Assembly (NCBI GenBank): GCA_947479185.1
Contig: CANJYY010000064.1
Location: 1 to 10,136, forward strand
Source of the DNA: Caulobacteraceae bacterium
GTDB lineage: Bacteria; Pseudomonadota; Alphaproteobacteria; Caulobacterales; Caulobacteraceae
DNA length: 10,136 nucleotides
Reading direction: 5' to 3'
Part shown: positions 1 to 6,770 of the stretch, piece after piece
Layout: the number at the start of each line of letters is the position of its first letter
Position numbering within the stretch: position 1 is the first letter of the stretch
Position numbers and translations under genes: made by a program
Notes under the pieces: model-generated
Database searches by the model: none
The model's input: the letters and a program-made list of their open reading frames with translations, nothing else
What the model was told of the DNA's origin: nothing

Positions 1-2
1 CG

Positions 3-362
3 GAAGCGATCTTCATCCACGACAACCGCTTCACGGCGGGCGGCAACAAGCCGGACGGCCTCGACCTGCAGGCGCTGCGCGTGGCGATGTTCGGCGTGAC
101 CGGCAGCCTGCCGGACGTGCTGTGGGACGGCTATGTCGACGTCAAGAAGTACAGGGGCGGCAAGGTCGACCCGGCGCTGGCCGTCTGCGTCGACAACGGC
201 GCGGCCCAGACGCTGAACGCCGACGCCCCGCACAAGTACAAGTCCCCCGCCCTGGTCGGGGACGCCGTCCGCTGCCGCCTGACGCCGCTGCCGGTGATCA
301 CCGTGGCGGCCGCCGGCCCGATCCCGGCCGAGCGCAAGGTTCCGGCCCCCGGCAAGCCGTGA
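3..362 (+). CDS. Parallel beta-helix domain protein (SO_2929-like), C-terminal part only
   Basis: The reading frame is open from the left edge and ends in TGA, giving about 119 C-terminal residues; the N-terminus lies outside the window. The visible start (IFIHDNRFTAGGNKPDG) looks like a beta-helix coil with the N-x-F...GG-x-x-PDG pattern of the parallel beta-helix family found beside SO_2930-type cytochromes. The tail, with a Cys in AVCVDNG and a second in VRCRLTPLP, also matches how I remember that family ending. Family members are exported or lipoproteins, and their function is unknown. The stop overlaps the GTG start of the next gene (GTGA, 4 bp), so the two are probably translationally coupled. 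The assignment depends partly on the identity of the neighbour. A different beta-helix protein, such as a pectin-lyase-fold enzyme, cannot be excluded from this fragment alone. Confidence 0.72.
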   Translation, partial: EAIFIHDNRFTAGGNKPDGLDLQALRVAMFGVTGSLPDVLWDGYVDVKKYRGGKVDPALAVCVDNGAAQTLNADAPHKYKSPALVGDAVRCRLTPLPVITVAAAGPIPAERKVPAPGKP

Positions 363-1471
363 AACGCCTCGTCCTGCTCCTCGCCGCGCTGGTCCTCACG
401 GCCTGCGCGCCCCGAACGCTGACGCCGCGCTTCATCGCCGACGGCATGCCCGAGAAGCTGGCCGACTGGGGCGTCGTCGGCGTGCGGGACGGCCGGCTGG
501 TGCTGGCCGACGGCGTTGAGCCCTACGAGCTGAACACGCCGCTGTTCAGCGACTACGCCGGCAAGCTGCGCACGGTCTGGATGCCGAAGGGCCAGCCGGC
601 GGCCTGGAAGCCCGACGCCGCGTTCGACTTCCCGGTCGGCACGGTGGTGACCAAGACCTTCTACTATCCCAGGGCCGCCGACGGGACCGTCGCGCCGGGC
701 GATGATCTGCGGCTCAGCGACACCGGGGCGGGCCTCGACCTGTCGAAGGTGCGGCTGGTCGAAACCCGGGTGCTGGTCCGCCGCGCCAACGGCTGGGCGG
801 CCTTTCCCTATGTCTGGAACGACGCCCAGACGGGCGCGACGCTGAAGCGGATCGGCGCGGCCATCCCGATGACCCTGACCCGGGCGGGCCGCGGCGACCG
901 GTTCGTCTACCAGGTCCCCAATGTGAACCAGTGCGCGGGCTGTCATGCGACCGACCATGCCGCGAAGGCTCTGCAGCCGATCGGCCTCAAGTCGCGCCAT
1001 CTGGATCGGGAGGTGACTCTCGCCGGCGCCCGCTTCAACCAGCTCGATCGCCTCGTGCTTGTCGGTTATCTGAAAGGCCTGCCGCCGGCGGACGGTCGCC
1101 TGCGCGCGCCGGACTGGCGGGACGAGGGCGCGCCGCTGGAGGCTCGGGCGAGGGCCTGGATGGACATCAACTGCGGCCATTGCCACAGTCCCAGGGGCCC
1201 GGCCGACACTTCCGGCCTCTATCTCGACGCGGCTTCGCCCGCGGGCGCCTCGCTCGGCCTGTGCAAGCCGCCGGTGGCGGCGGGGCAGGGCACCGGCGGC
1301 TTCAGCCGTGACATCGATCCCGGCAAGCCGGACCAGTCGATCCTGATGTTCCGCACGGGTTCGACCGATCCTGGCGCGATGATGCCGGAACTGGGCCGGG
1401 CGCTGGCCCATGACGAGGCGCTGGCCGTGCTGCGCCGCTGGATCGCCGCCATGCCGCCCGGCTGCCCGTGA
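359..1471 (+). CDS. SO_2930-family diheme c-type cytochrome lipoprotein
   Basis: This is a 370-residue protein. I chose GTG 359 over upstream in-frame starts because it gives a lipoprotein signal peptide: positive MKR, a hydrophobic stretch, and a lipobox LTAC with Cys16 as the lipidated residue. It also gives the typical 4-bp overlap with the preceding stop. The N-terminal half carries the conserved stretch YELNTPLFSDYAGKLR near residues 58-73. Two heme c attachment motifs follow: CAGCH (Cys192, Cys195, His196) and CGHCH (Cys272, Cys275, His276). Met341/Met342 in AMMPELG are likely distal ligands for one heme. The protein should sit on a membrane facing the periplasm and transfer electrons. 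The family co-occurs with parallel beta-helix proteins and its substrate is not known. The downstream PQQ dehydrogenase suggests, as inference only, that it accepts electrons from periplasmic oxidation. Confidence 0.85.
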   Translation: MKRLVLLLAALVLTACAPRTLTPRFIADGMPEKLADWGVVGVRDGRLVLADGVEPYELNTPLFSDYAGKLRTVWMPKGQPAAWKPDAAFDFPVGTVVTKTFYYPRAADGTVAPGDDLRLSDTGAGLDLSKVRLVETRVLVRRANGWAAFPYVWNDAQTGATLKRIGAAIPMTLTRAGRGDRFVYQVPNVNQCAGCHATDHAAKALQPIGLKSRHLDREVTLAGARFNQLDRLVLVGYLKGLPPADGRLRAPDWRDEGAPLEARARAWMDINCGHCHSPRGPADTSGLYLDAASPAGASLGLCKPPVAAGQGTGGFSRDIDPGKPDQSILMFRTGSTDPGAMMPELGRALAHDEALAVLRRWIAAMPPGCP

Positions 1472-1489
1472 TCGGCATGAAGCGCCCCC

Positions 1490-1575
1490 TCAGTCATCCC
1501 TCAGGGCTGACAGCTCCCCCTCTGGGGGAGGCGGACCATGCGTAGCCCCCAGGCGGAGCATGGTGGAGGGGGGGC
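1490..1575. repeat. Palindromic intergenic repeat, three consecutive hairpins
   Basis: Three inverted repeats lie end to end. The first is GTCA/TGAC with inner CCC/GGG (1493-1511, one mismatch). The second is CTCCCCC-TCT-GGGGGAG (1514-1530, a perfect 7-bp stem with a 3-nt loop). The third is ACCATGC/GCATGGT (1535-1541 with 1558-1564, a perfect 7-bp stem with a 16-nt loop). The composition (C- and G-runs around a short loop, flanked by TGACAG and GGAGG) resembles dispersed intergenic repeats I associate with Caulobacterales genomes. Copy number cannot be seen here: no second copy exists in the window. The repeat runs over the start of the acyltransferase gene. The outer limits given are approximate. 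Confidence 0.55.
1524..1540 (+). promoter_or_regulatory. Repeat-borne Shine-Dalgarno and start codon of the acyltransferase
   Basis: GGGGGAGG at 1524-1531 lies 6 bases before ATG 1538 and is a strong ribosome-binding match. The same bases form the 3' arm of the 1514-1530 hairpin, and the ATG lies in the 5' arm of the 1535-1564 stem. A folded transcript would therefore hide both signals. This could hold acyltransferase translation down or make it depend on ribosomes arriving from the upstream cytochrome gene. The layout is visible; the regulatory effect is inference. Confidence 0.4.
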
Positions 1576-2551
1576 AACCCCGATCTGGCTGTCGATCCAG
1601 CACCTGCGGGGCTTCGCGGCGCTTTCGGTGGCGCTGTTCCATGCCTGCCAGTGGTCGCAGATCAACTTCGCCACCGGCCAGGCCGGCGTTGACGTGTTCT
1701 TCGTCATCAGCGGCTTTGTCATGTGGACCGCGACCAGCGGCCCGCCGATCCGTCCGCTGGACTTCTTCCGGCGACGGCTGGTCCGCGTCGCGCCGCTCTA
1801 CTGGGTGATCACCCTGGCGCTGGCGGCGGGCGTGCTGCTGTTCCCGGCGCGCTTTCCCGATCTGGCCGTGACGCCTGGCCACCTGCTGCTGTCGATGGCC
1901 TTCGTCCAGCACATGAACCCGTCGGGACAGCCGTTTCCGCTGCTCGCGCCGGGCTGGACCCTGAACTACGAAGCGGTGTTCTACCTGGCGTTCGGGGCCC
2001 TGCTCTGGCTGCCGCCGGCGCGGCGGATGTTCGCCCTGACGGTCGCTCTGCTGGTGTTGGCCCTGGCCGGATTCACCTGGCCGCCGGCCTACCAGATGCT
2101 GCTCAACCCGCTGTTCCTCGAATTCCTCGCCGGGGTCTGGCTCGGCCGCATGGCCCAGCTCCAGCTGCTGCCGGACCGCTCGCTCGGCTGGCTGCTGTTC
2201 GGCGGCGGAATCGGCCTGTTCGTGATGATCCAGCTGGTCAACATGGACTGGGACCTGTGGCGGCCGATGGTCTGGGGCGCGCCGGCGGCGATGCTGGTGG
2301 CCGGGGCGGTCAGCATCGAGGCGGACGGCGGCTGGAAGCCGATCCCCGGCCTGAGGACGCTCGGCGACGCCTCCTACTCGATCTATCTGATCCACACCCT
2401 GACGATCGGCGCCCTGGCCATGACCATCGGCGCCTGGAACCCGCCGGTGTTCATCCCCCTGGCGATGATCGTGGCGGTTGTTTCCGGCCTCATCTGCTGG
2501 CGCGTCCTCGAGCAGCCGATGCTGAAAGCCCTGCGGCGACGGCTTGCCTGA
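1538..2551 (+). CDS. Acyltransferase-3 family membrane protein (OafA-like O-acyltransferase)
   Basis: This is a 337-residue, very hydrophobic protein with roughly ten membrane segments, the usual size for a stand-alone acyltransferase-3 domain. Family signatures in order are: IQHLRGFAALSVALFHA at residues 20-36 with His35 in the first helix; GVDVFFVISGF; the basic motif FFRRRLVRVAPLYW (Arg78-Arg80, Arg83), typical of the acyl-donor side; GWTLNYEAVFY; and DASYSIYLIH near the end. Such proteins move acyl groups, often acetyl, onto envelope polysaccharides, O-antigen or other acceptors at the inner membrane; the acceptor here is unknown. The first 14 or so residues (MRSPQAEHGGGG...) are encoded by the palindromic repeat and are not conserved-looking. 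No alternative start lies between 1538 and the family motifs, so this start is the best choice. The gene lies between the cytochrome and PQQ dehydrogenase genes on the same strand. Confidence 0.9.
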   Translation: MRSPQAEHGGGGATPIWLSIQHLRGFAALSVALFHACQWSQINFATGQAGVDVFFVISGFVMWTATSGPPIRPLDFFRRRLVRVAPLYWVITLALAAGVLLFPARFPDLAVTPGHLLLSMAFVQHMNPSGQPFPLLAPGWTLNYEAVFYLAFGALLWLPPARRMFALTVALLVLALAGFTWPPAYQMLLNPLFLEFLAGVWLGRMAQLQLLPDRSLGWLLFGGGIGLFVMIQLVNMDWDLWRPMVWGAPAAMLVAGAVSIEADGGWKPIPGLRTLGDASYSIYLIHTLTIGALAMTIGAWNPPVFIPLAMIVAVVSGLICWRVLEQPMLKALRRRLA

Positions 2552-2583
2552 CGCAGGGGAGGCTCCGCATACTGTTCGCCAAT

Positions 2584-2606
2584 ATCGCGCGAGAGACGCG
2601 GTTTTT
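2584..2606 (+). terminator. Possible weak intrinsic terminator after the acyltransferase
   Basis: A short stem, CGCG at 2586-2589 with CGCG at 2597-2600 (extendable by a T-G and an A-T pair), has a 7-nt loop and is followed directly by five T residues at 2602-2606. The stem is short, so attenuation is more likely than full termination. It lies 20 bases before the dehydrogenase start. Confidence 0.28.
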
Positions 2607-2625
2607 GACTCGGGAGCTCGGGAAG

Positions 2626-4743
2626 ATGAAGCGGATCAGCGCTCTGGCGGTGACGCTGGCGGCCGTGGCCATGCTGGCCGGCTGCGGCAGGACGACGGCG
2701 GACATTGACGGCAAGCGGATCGCCGCCGCCGACAGCCATCCGGGTGAGTGGGTCACCCACGGCCGGACTTATGGCGAACAGCGCTTCAGCCCCCTCGACA
2801 AGGTCAATGTGAACACGGTCGGCCAGCTCGGCCTGGCCTGGTCCTTCGATCTGCCGGAGAACCGCGGCATCGAGGCGACCCCGCTGGTCGCCGACGGCGT
2901 GATGTACACCACCTCGTCCTGGTCGATCGTCCGGGCCTTCGATGCGAAGACCGGCAAGCTGCTCTGGGAATACGACCCCAAGGTGCCGCGCAAGACGGGC
3001 GTCAAGGCCTGCTGCGACAGCGTCAACCGCGGCGTCGCCCTGTGGCAGGGCCGGGTCTATTTCGGCGCGCTGGACGGCCGTCTGATCTCGCTCGACGCCA
3101 AGACCGGCAAGGTCAAATGGTCGGTGGTCACCGTCGACCAGACCAAGCCCTACACGATCACCGGCGCCCCGCGGGTCATCAAGGGCAAGGTGATGATCGG
3201 CAACGGCGGTGCCGAACTGGGCGTGCGCGGCTACCTGTCGGCCTATGACGCCAAGAGCGGCAAGCTGCTGTGGCGCTTCTTCACGGTCCCCGGCGAGCAG
3301 GCGACCGACGGCGCGGCCTCGGATGACGCGATGAAGATCGCCCGCCCCACCTGGAAGGGTGAATTCTGGAAGGCCGGCGGCGGCGGCACGGTCTGGGACT
3401 CGATGGCCTATGACCCCGACCTCGACCTGCTGTACATCGGCGTCGGCAACGGCTCGCCGTGGAACCGCGACATCCGTTCGCCCGGCGGCGGCGACAACCT
3501 GTTCCTGTCCTCGGTCGTCGCCCTCAAGCCCGACACCGGCGAGTACGTCTGGCACTACCAGACAACTCCGGGCGAGAGCTGGGACTACACGGCCACGCAG
3601 CACATCATCCTGGCCGACCTGACCATTGCCGGAAAGCCGGTCAAGGCGCTGATGCAGGCCCCCAAGAACGGCTTCTTCTATGTGCTGGACCGGACCAGCG
3701 GAAAGCTGATCTCGGCCAACAACTATGTGCCGATCAGCTGGGCGACCGGCGTCGATCCGGCCACCGGCCGTCCGGTCGAGACGCCGAACGCGCGCTACGG
3801 CAAGGGCCCGTCCTTGGCCATGCCCGGTCCGCTGGGTGGTCATAACTGGATGCCGATGGCCTTCAGCCCGAAGACCGGCCTGGTCTACATCCCGGCCCAG
3901 GAAATCCCCTTCCCCTACATGCAGCCCGGCGGCGCCAACGCCAACTTCCGCTACCAGCCGGGCGTCTGGAACATCGGCGTCGACAGCCTGATCGCCGCGA
4001 TGCCGGACGACGCGGCGGGCATCAAGGCCATCCGCGCCAGCCTCAAGGGCCGGCTGATCGCCTGGGATCCGGTCACCCAGACCGAAAAGTGGAGCGTGCA
4101 GCACGGCGGGCCGTGGAACGGCGGGGTCCTGGCCACGGCCGGCGGTCTGGTGTTCCAGGGCTCGGCCACCGGCGAGCTGGCGGCCTATGACGCGGCGACG
4201 GGCAAGAAGGTCTGGTCGTTCGACGCCCAGACCGGCATCGTCGCCCCGCCGATGAGCTACGAGATCGACGGCGAACAGTATGTGGCGATCATGGCTGGCT
4301 GGGGCGGCGGCTTCGCCCTGACCATCGGCGCCGGGGCTGACCCGCGGTCCGAGGGCGTGCGTCGCCTGCTGGTGTTCAAGGTCGGCGGCAAGGGCGCGCT
4401 TCCGCCCCGTCCGGTCTCGACCAGGGCCTTCCCGCCCCTGCCGCCGGTGACCGGCACGCCAGCCCAGATCACGGCGGGCAAGACGACCTTCGCCAACTAT
4501 TGCGGCGTCTGCCATGGCTCCAGCGCGGTGTCGGACTTCTCCATCCCGGACCTGCGCTACTCGCCGGTGATCACCGACGCAGCGGCGTTCAAGGGCGTGG
4601 TCATCGATGGCGACCGCGTCGAGAACGGCATGGTCTCCTTCGCCCGCTACCTCAAGCCGGCCCAGGCCGAGGAGGTGCGCCAGTATCTGCTCTCGCTGGC
4701 GACGGCCCAGAAGGCCGCTGCTTCGGCCGCGACCGGGAAGTAG
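2626..4743 (+). CDS. Type II PQQ-dependent quinohemoprotein alcohol dehydrogenase
   Basis: This 705-residue protein is the expected length for a type II (soluble quinohemoprotein) alcohol dehydrogenase: an N-terminal eight-bladed PQQ propeller followed by a cytochrome c domain. It oxidises primary or secondary alcohols in the periplasm. Adjacent Cys129-Cys130 form the family's vicinal disulfide over PQQ. Glu197 (GGAELG), Asn275 (GVGNGS) and Asp320 (SWDYTATQ) match the calcium ligands and catalytic base. Residue +2 from the catalytic Asp is Thr322, not Asp, which indicates a calcium rather than a lanthanide enzyme. Propeller repeats of the DAKTGKLLW type recur. The heme site is CGVCH (Cys626, Cys629, His630), with Met669 in NGMVSF as the likely distal ligand. 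Start ATG 2626 gives a signal peptide ending in the lipobox LAGC (Cys20), so the enzyme may be membrane-anchored, which is unusual for this type. The closest remembered relatives are ADH-IIB-type enzymes. The substrate cannot be read from the sequence. Confidence 0.95.
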   Translation: MKRISALAVTLAAVAMLAGCGRTTADIDGKRIAAADSHPGEWVTHGRTYGEQRFSPLDKVNVNTVGQLGLAWSFDLPENRGIEATPLVADGVMYTTSSWSIVRAFDAKTGKLLWEYDPKVPRKTGVKACCDSVNRGVALWQGRVYFGALDGRLISLDAKTGKVKWSVVTVDQTKPYTITGAPRVIKGKVMIGNGGAELGVRGYLSAYDAKSGKLLWRFFTVPGEQATDGAASDDAMKIARPTWKGEFWKAGGGGTVWDSMAYDPDLDLLYIGVGNGSPWNRDIRSPGGGDNLFLSSVVALKPDTGEYVWHYQTTPGESWDYTATQHIILADLTIAGKPVKALMQAPKNGFFYVLDRTSGKLISANNYVPISWATGVDPATGRPVETPNARYGKGPSLAMPGPLGGHNWMPMAFSPKTGLVYIPAQEIPFPYMQPGGANANFRYQPGVWNIGVDSLIAAMPDDAAGIKAIRASLKGRLIAWDPVTQTEKWSVQHGGPWNGGVLATAGGLVFQGSATGELAAYDAATGKKVWSFDAQTGIVAPPMSYEIDGEQYVAIMAGWGGGFALTIGAGADPRSEGVRRLLVFKVGGKGALPPRPVSTRAFPPLPPVTGTPAQITAGKTTFANYCGVCHGSSAVSDFSIPDLRYSPVITDAAAFKGVVIDGDRVENGMVSFARYLKPAQAEEVRQYLLSLATAQKAAASAATGK

Positions 4744-4750
4744 CGCACGC

Positions 4751-6742
4751 ATGATCGCCGCGGAGCCGCCGCCCACCGTCGACACTGTCGTTGTTGAGGC
4801 GGCCCGCCTTCCTCCGGCTCCGACCGACGCCGCCTTCTCGGTGGTGACGGTCGGGGCGGAGGCGATCGCCACCGCGCCAAGGATCGACGAGGCCCTGACC
4901 CTCGTGCCGGGCGTCCAGCTGTTCCGCCGCACCTCAAGCGCGGCGGCCAATCCGACGACCCAGGGCATGACGGTCCGGGCCATCGCGGGCTCCGGCGCCG
5001 GCCGGGCGCTGGTGACCCTGGATGGCGTGCCGCAGGGCGACCCGTTCGGCGGCTGGGTGCTGTGGTCCGGCCTGCCGACGGCCGACATCGAGGGCGCGCT
5101 GGTCGTGCGCGGGGCGGGGGCGGGCCCCTATGGCGCCGGCGCCCTGACCGGGACCATCCAGCTGGCCGAGCGCACGCGCGTCTCCTCCCGAGGCGACTAC
5201 GAACTCTGGGGCGGCGAGCGCGGCGAGTCCGGCCTGCAGGCGGCCTTCGCCGCCGGCGACCTTCTCGCTGTCGCCTCGGCCCGTCGGACGGACGGCTGGA
5301 TCCCGGTGCGCAAGGGCGCCGGCGCCGCCGACCAGCCGCTGGCCTACGAGGCCTCCAGCCTGGCGCTGCGCTATGCGCCACCGGTCGGCGTCGGCCACCT
5401 GGCCCTGCGCATCGCCGGCTATCGCGAAGAGCGCGCGAGCGGCCTCCTGGGCGCGGCCTCCAGGTCGACCGGCGTGTCGGCCTCGGCGACCCTGACCGGC
5501 GCCTCGCCGGGCATCGGCAACGACTGGCGGCTGCAGGCCTGGGTCCGTCGTTCCGATCTCGAGAACAGTTCGGTGGCGGTCGGCGCGGGCCGCGCCTTCA
5601 CCACGCCGGCCAACGACCAGTTCGGCACGCCGGCGCTCGGGGCCGGGGTCAACGCGGCCCTGCGCCACTCAACGCCCGACGGCGGCTGGGAGGTCGGCGC
5701 CGACGTCCGCTATGCCGACGGCGAGACCCGCGAACACTTCCGCTTCATCGGCGGGACCTTCACCCGCGGCCGCGTGGCCGGCGGCTCGCAGTATGTCGCC
5801 GGCCTCTATGGCGAGAGCTGGCGGCAGTCGGGCGACTGGCTGCTGACCGGCGGTGTCCGCCTCGACCGCTGGGCCAGCTTCGACGGCAGGCGGGACGAGC
5901 GCGATCTGGCCACAGGCCTGCCGACCCTCGCGCTGGCCCAGCCCGACCAGGACGGCTGGCAGCCGACGGCCCGCGCGGCGATCCGCCGGGACCTGGACGG
6001 TGGCTACCTGCGCACGGCCGCCTACGCCGGCTTCCGCCCGCCGACGCTCAACGAGCTGCACCGGCCGTTCCGCGTCGGCAACGATGTCACCGAGGCTAAC
6101 GCCGGTCTTGAGCCGGAGAAACTCTACGGCGTCGAGATCGGCCTGGGCGGTGACGGCGCGGTGCGCTGGAACGCGACCCTGTTCGCCAACCGCCTCGAAG
6201 GCGCGGTGACCAATGTGACCATCGGCTTTGGTCCGGGGACCTTTCCCGTTGCTGGCTTCATCCCGGCTGGCGGCGTGCTGCGCCAGCGTCGGAACGCCGG
6301 GGACATCGACGCCTTCGGCCTTGAAGCCGATGTGGGCGGCGATCTGACGTCTGCTCTGGCCTGGACCCTGTCCGGCGCCTGGACCCGCGCCGAGGTCGAT
6401 GGGGGGGCTGCCGCGCCACAGCTGACCGGCCTGCGCCCGGCCCAGACGCCGCGCCTGTCGGCCAGCGCCGACGCGGTCTGGCGCCCGGTTGGCGCTGTCA
6501 CGGCCCGGCTGACGGTCCGCTACGAGGGTGAGCGCTTCGACGACGATCTCAATCAGCGTCGGCTGTCCCCGGCGCTCTCGGCCGATCTGCGCGGCGACTG
6601 GCAGGCGGGGGCGACGATCGGCGTTTACGCGGCCATCGAAAATCTCGCCGACGCCCGCGTCGAGACCGGCGAGACGGCTGACGGTGTCGAGAGCTTCGAC
6701 AGCCCGCGCACGGTCCGGATCGGTCTGGTCTGGCGGCCGTGA
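4751..6742 (+). CDS. TonB-dependent outer-membrane receptor; possible PQQ/cofactor importer
   Basis: This is a 663-residue receptor starting 7 bases after the dehydrogenase stop, with GGGAAG about 10 bases upstream as a modest Shine-Dalgarno. A TonB box DTVVV lies at residues 11-15. The plug domain follows (TQGMTVRAIAGSGAGRALVTLDG, GDPFGGW, VVRGAGAGPYGAGALTGTI), then a beta-barrel with FRPPTLNELHRPFRVGN around residues 427-443 and NAGLEPEKLYGVEIG. The C-terminus, RIGLVWRP, lacks the usual final Phe. Receptors of this family use the TonB-ExbBD system to import scarce ligands. Placement directly behind a PQQ enzyme suggests PQQ or a substrate as ligand, as for E. coli PqqU/YncD; this is context only. 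ATG 4751 gives MIAAEPPP..., which looks like a mature N-terminus with no signal peptide, and no frame just upstream encodes one. Either export signals were lost or the start region carries a deletion or sequencing error. Confidence 0.9.
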   Translation: MIAAEPPPTVDTVVVEAARLPPAPTDAAFSVVTVGAEAIATAPRIDEALTLVPGVQLFRRTSSAAANPTTQGMTVRAIAGSGAGRALVTLDGVPQGDPFGGWVLWSGLPTADIEGALVVRGAGAGPYGAGALTGTIQLAERTRVSSRGDYELWGGERGESGLQAAFAAGDLLAVASARRTDGWIPVRKGAGAADQPLAYEASSLALRYAPPVGVGHLALRIAGYREERASGLLGAASRSTGVSASATLTGASPGIGNDWRLQAWVRRSDLENSSVAVGAGRAFTTPANDQFGTPALGAGVNAALRHSTPDGGWEVGADVRYADGETREHFRFIGGTFTRGRVAGGSQYVAGLYGESWRQSGDWLLTGGVRLDRWASFDGRRDERDLATGLPTLALAQPDQDGWQPTARAAIRRDLDGGYLRTAAYAGFRPPTLNELHRPFRVGNDVTEANAGLEPEKLYGVEIGLGGDGAVRWNATLFANRLEGAVTNVTIGFGPGTFPVAGFIPAGGVLRQRRNAGDIDAFGLEADVGGDLTSALAWTLSGAWTRAEVDGGAAAPQLTGLRPAQTPRLSASADAVWRPVGAVTARLTVRYEGERFDDDLNQRRLSPALSADLRGDWQAGATIGVYAAIENLADARVETGETADGVESFDSPRTVRIGLVWRP

Positions 6743-6770
6743 TCCGGCCCTACATCACGGGGTGACCGCC
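6732..6770. terminator. Inverted repeat across two convergent stop codons
   Basis: CCGTGAT (6737-6743) and ATCACGG (6754-6760) form a perfect 7-bp stem with a 10-nt loop. GGCGG (6732-6736) can pair further with CCGCC (6766-6770) across a 5-nt bulge. The receptor TGA lies in the left arm and the hemerythrin TAG (read on the other strand) in the loop. There is no T-run, so this would be a bidirectional terminator or mRNA-end stabiliser of the non-canonical kind. The pairing is visible; the function is inferred. Confidence 0.4.

Noticed and set aside
122..358. N-terminal extension of the diheme cytochrome to an upstream start
   Set aside because: The extension is out-of-frame beta-helix coding sequence (Arg/Gly-rich) and would bury the lipoprotein signal that begins at 359.
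131..1411. A 426-codon open frame on the - strand opposite the diheme cytochrome
   Set aside because: The + strand frame has a lipobox and two CxxCH motifs; the antisense translation shows no family features.
1477..1545. Small 22-codon frame starting ATG 1477 (MKRPLSHPSG...)
   Set aside because: It is translated mostly from the palindromic repeat, and nothing in the sequence supports expression.
2605..2610. TTGACT as a -35 box for the PQQ dehydrogenase
   Set aside because: It is only 15 bases from the start codon, leaving no room for a -10 element and transcript start.
1723..2625. N-terminal extension of the PQQ dehydrogenase through the acyltransferase gene
   Set aside because: It is a frame shadow of the acyltransferase; the signal peptide starts at ATG 2626.
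2383..5088. A 901-codon open frame on the - strand, antisense to the PQQ dehydrogenase
   Set aside because: It lies opposite a dehydrogenase with every expected catalytic and heme motif. Its translation is Arg/Gly/Ala/Asp-rich low-complexity sequence without recognisable motifs, the usual antisense shadow in GC-rich DNA.
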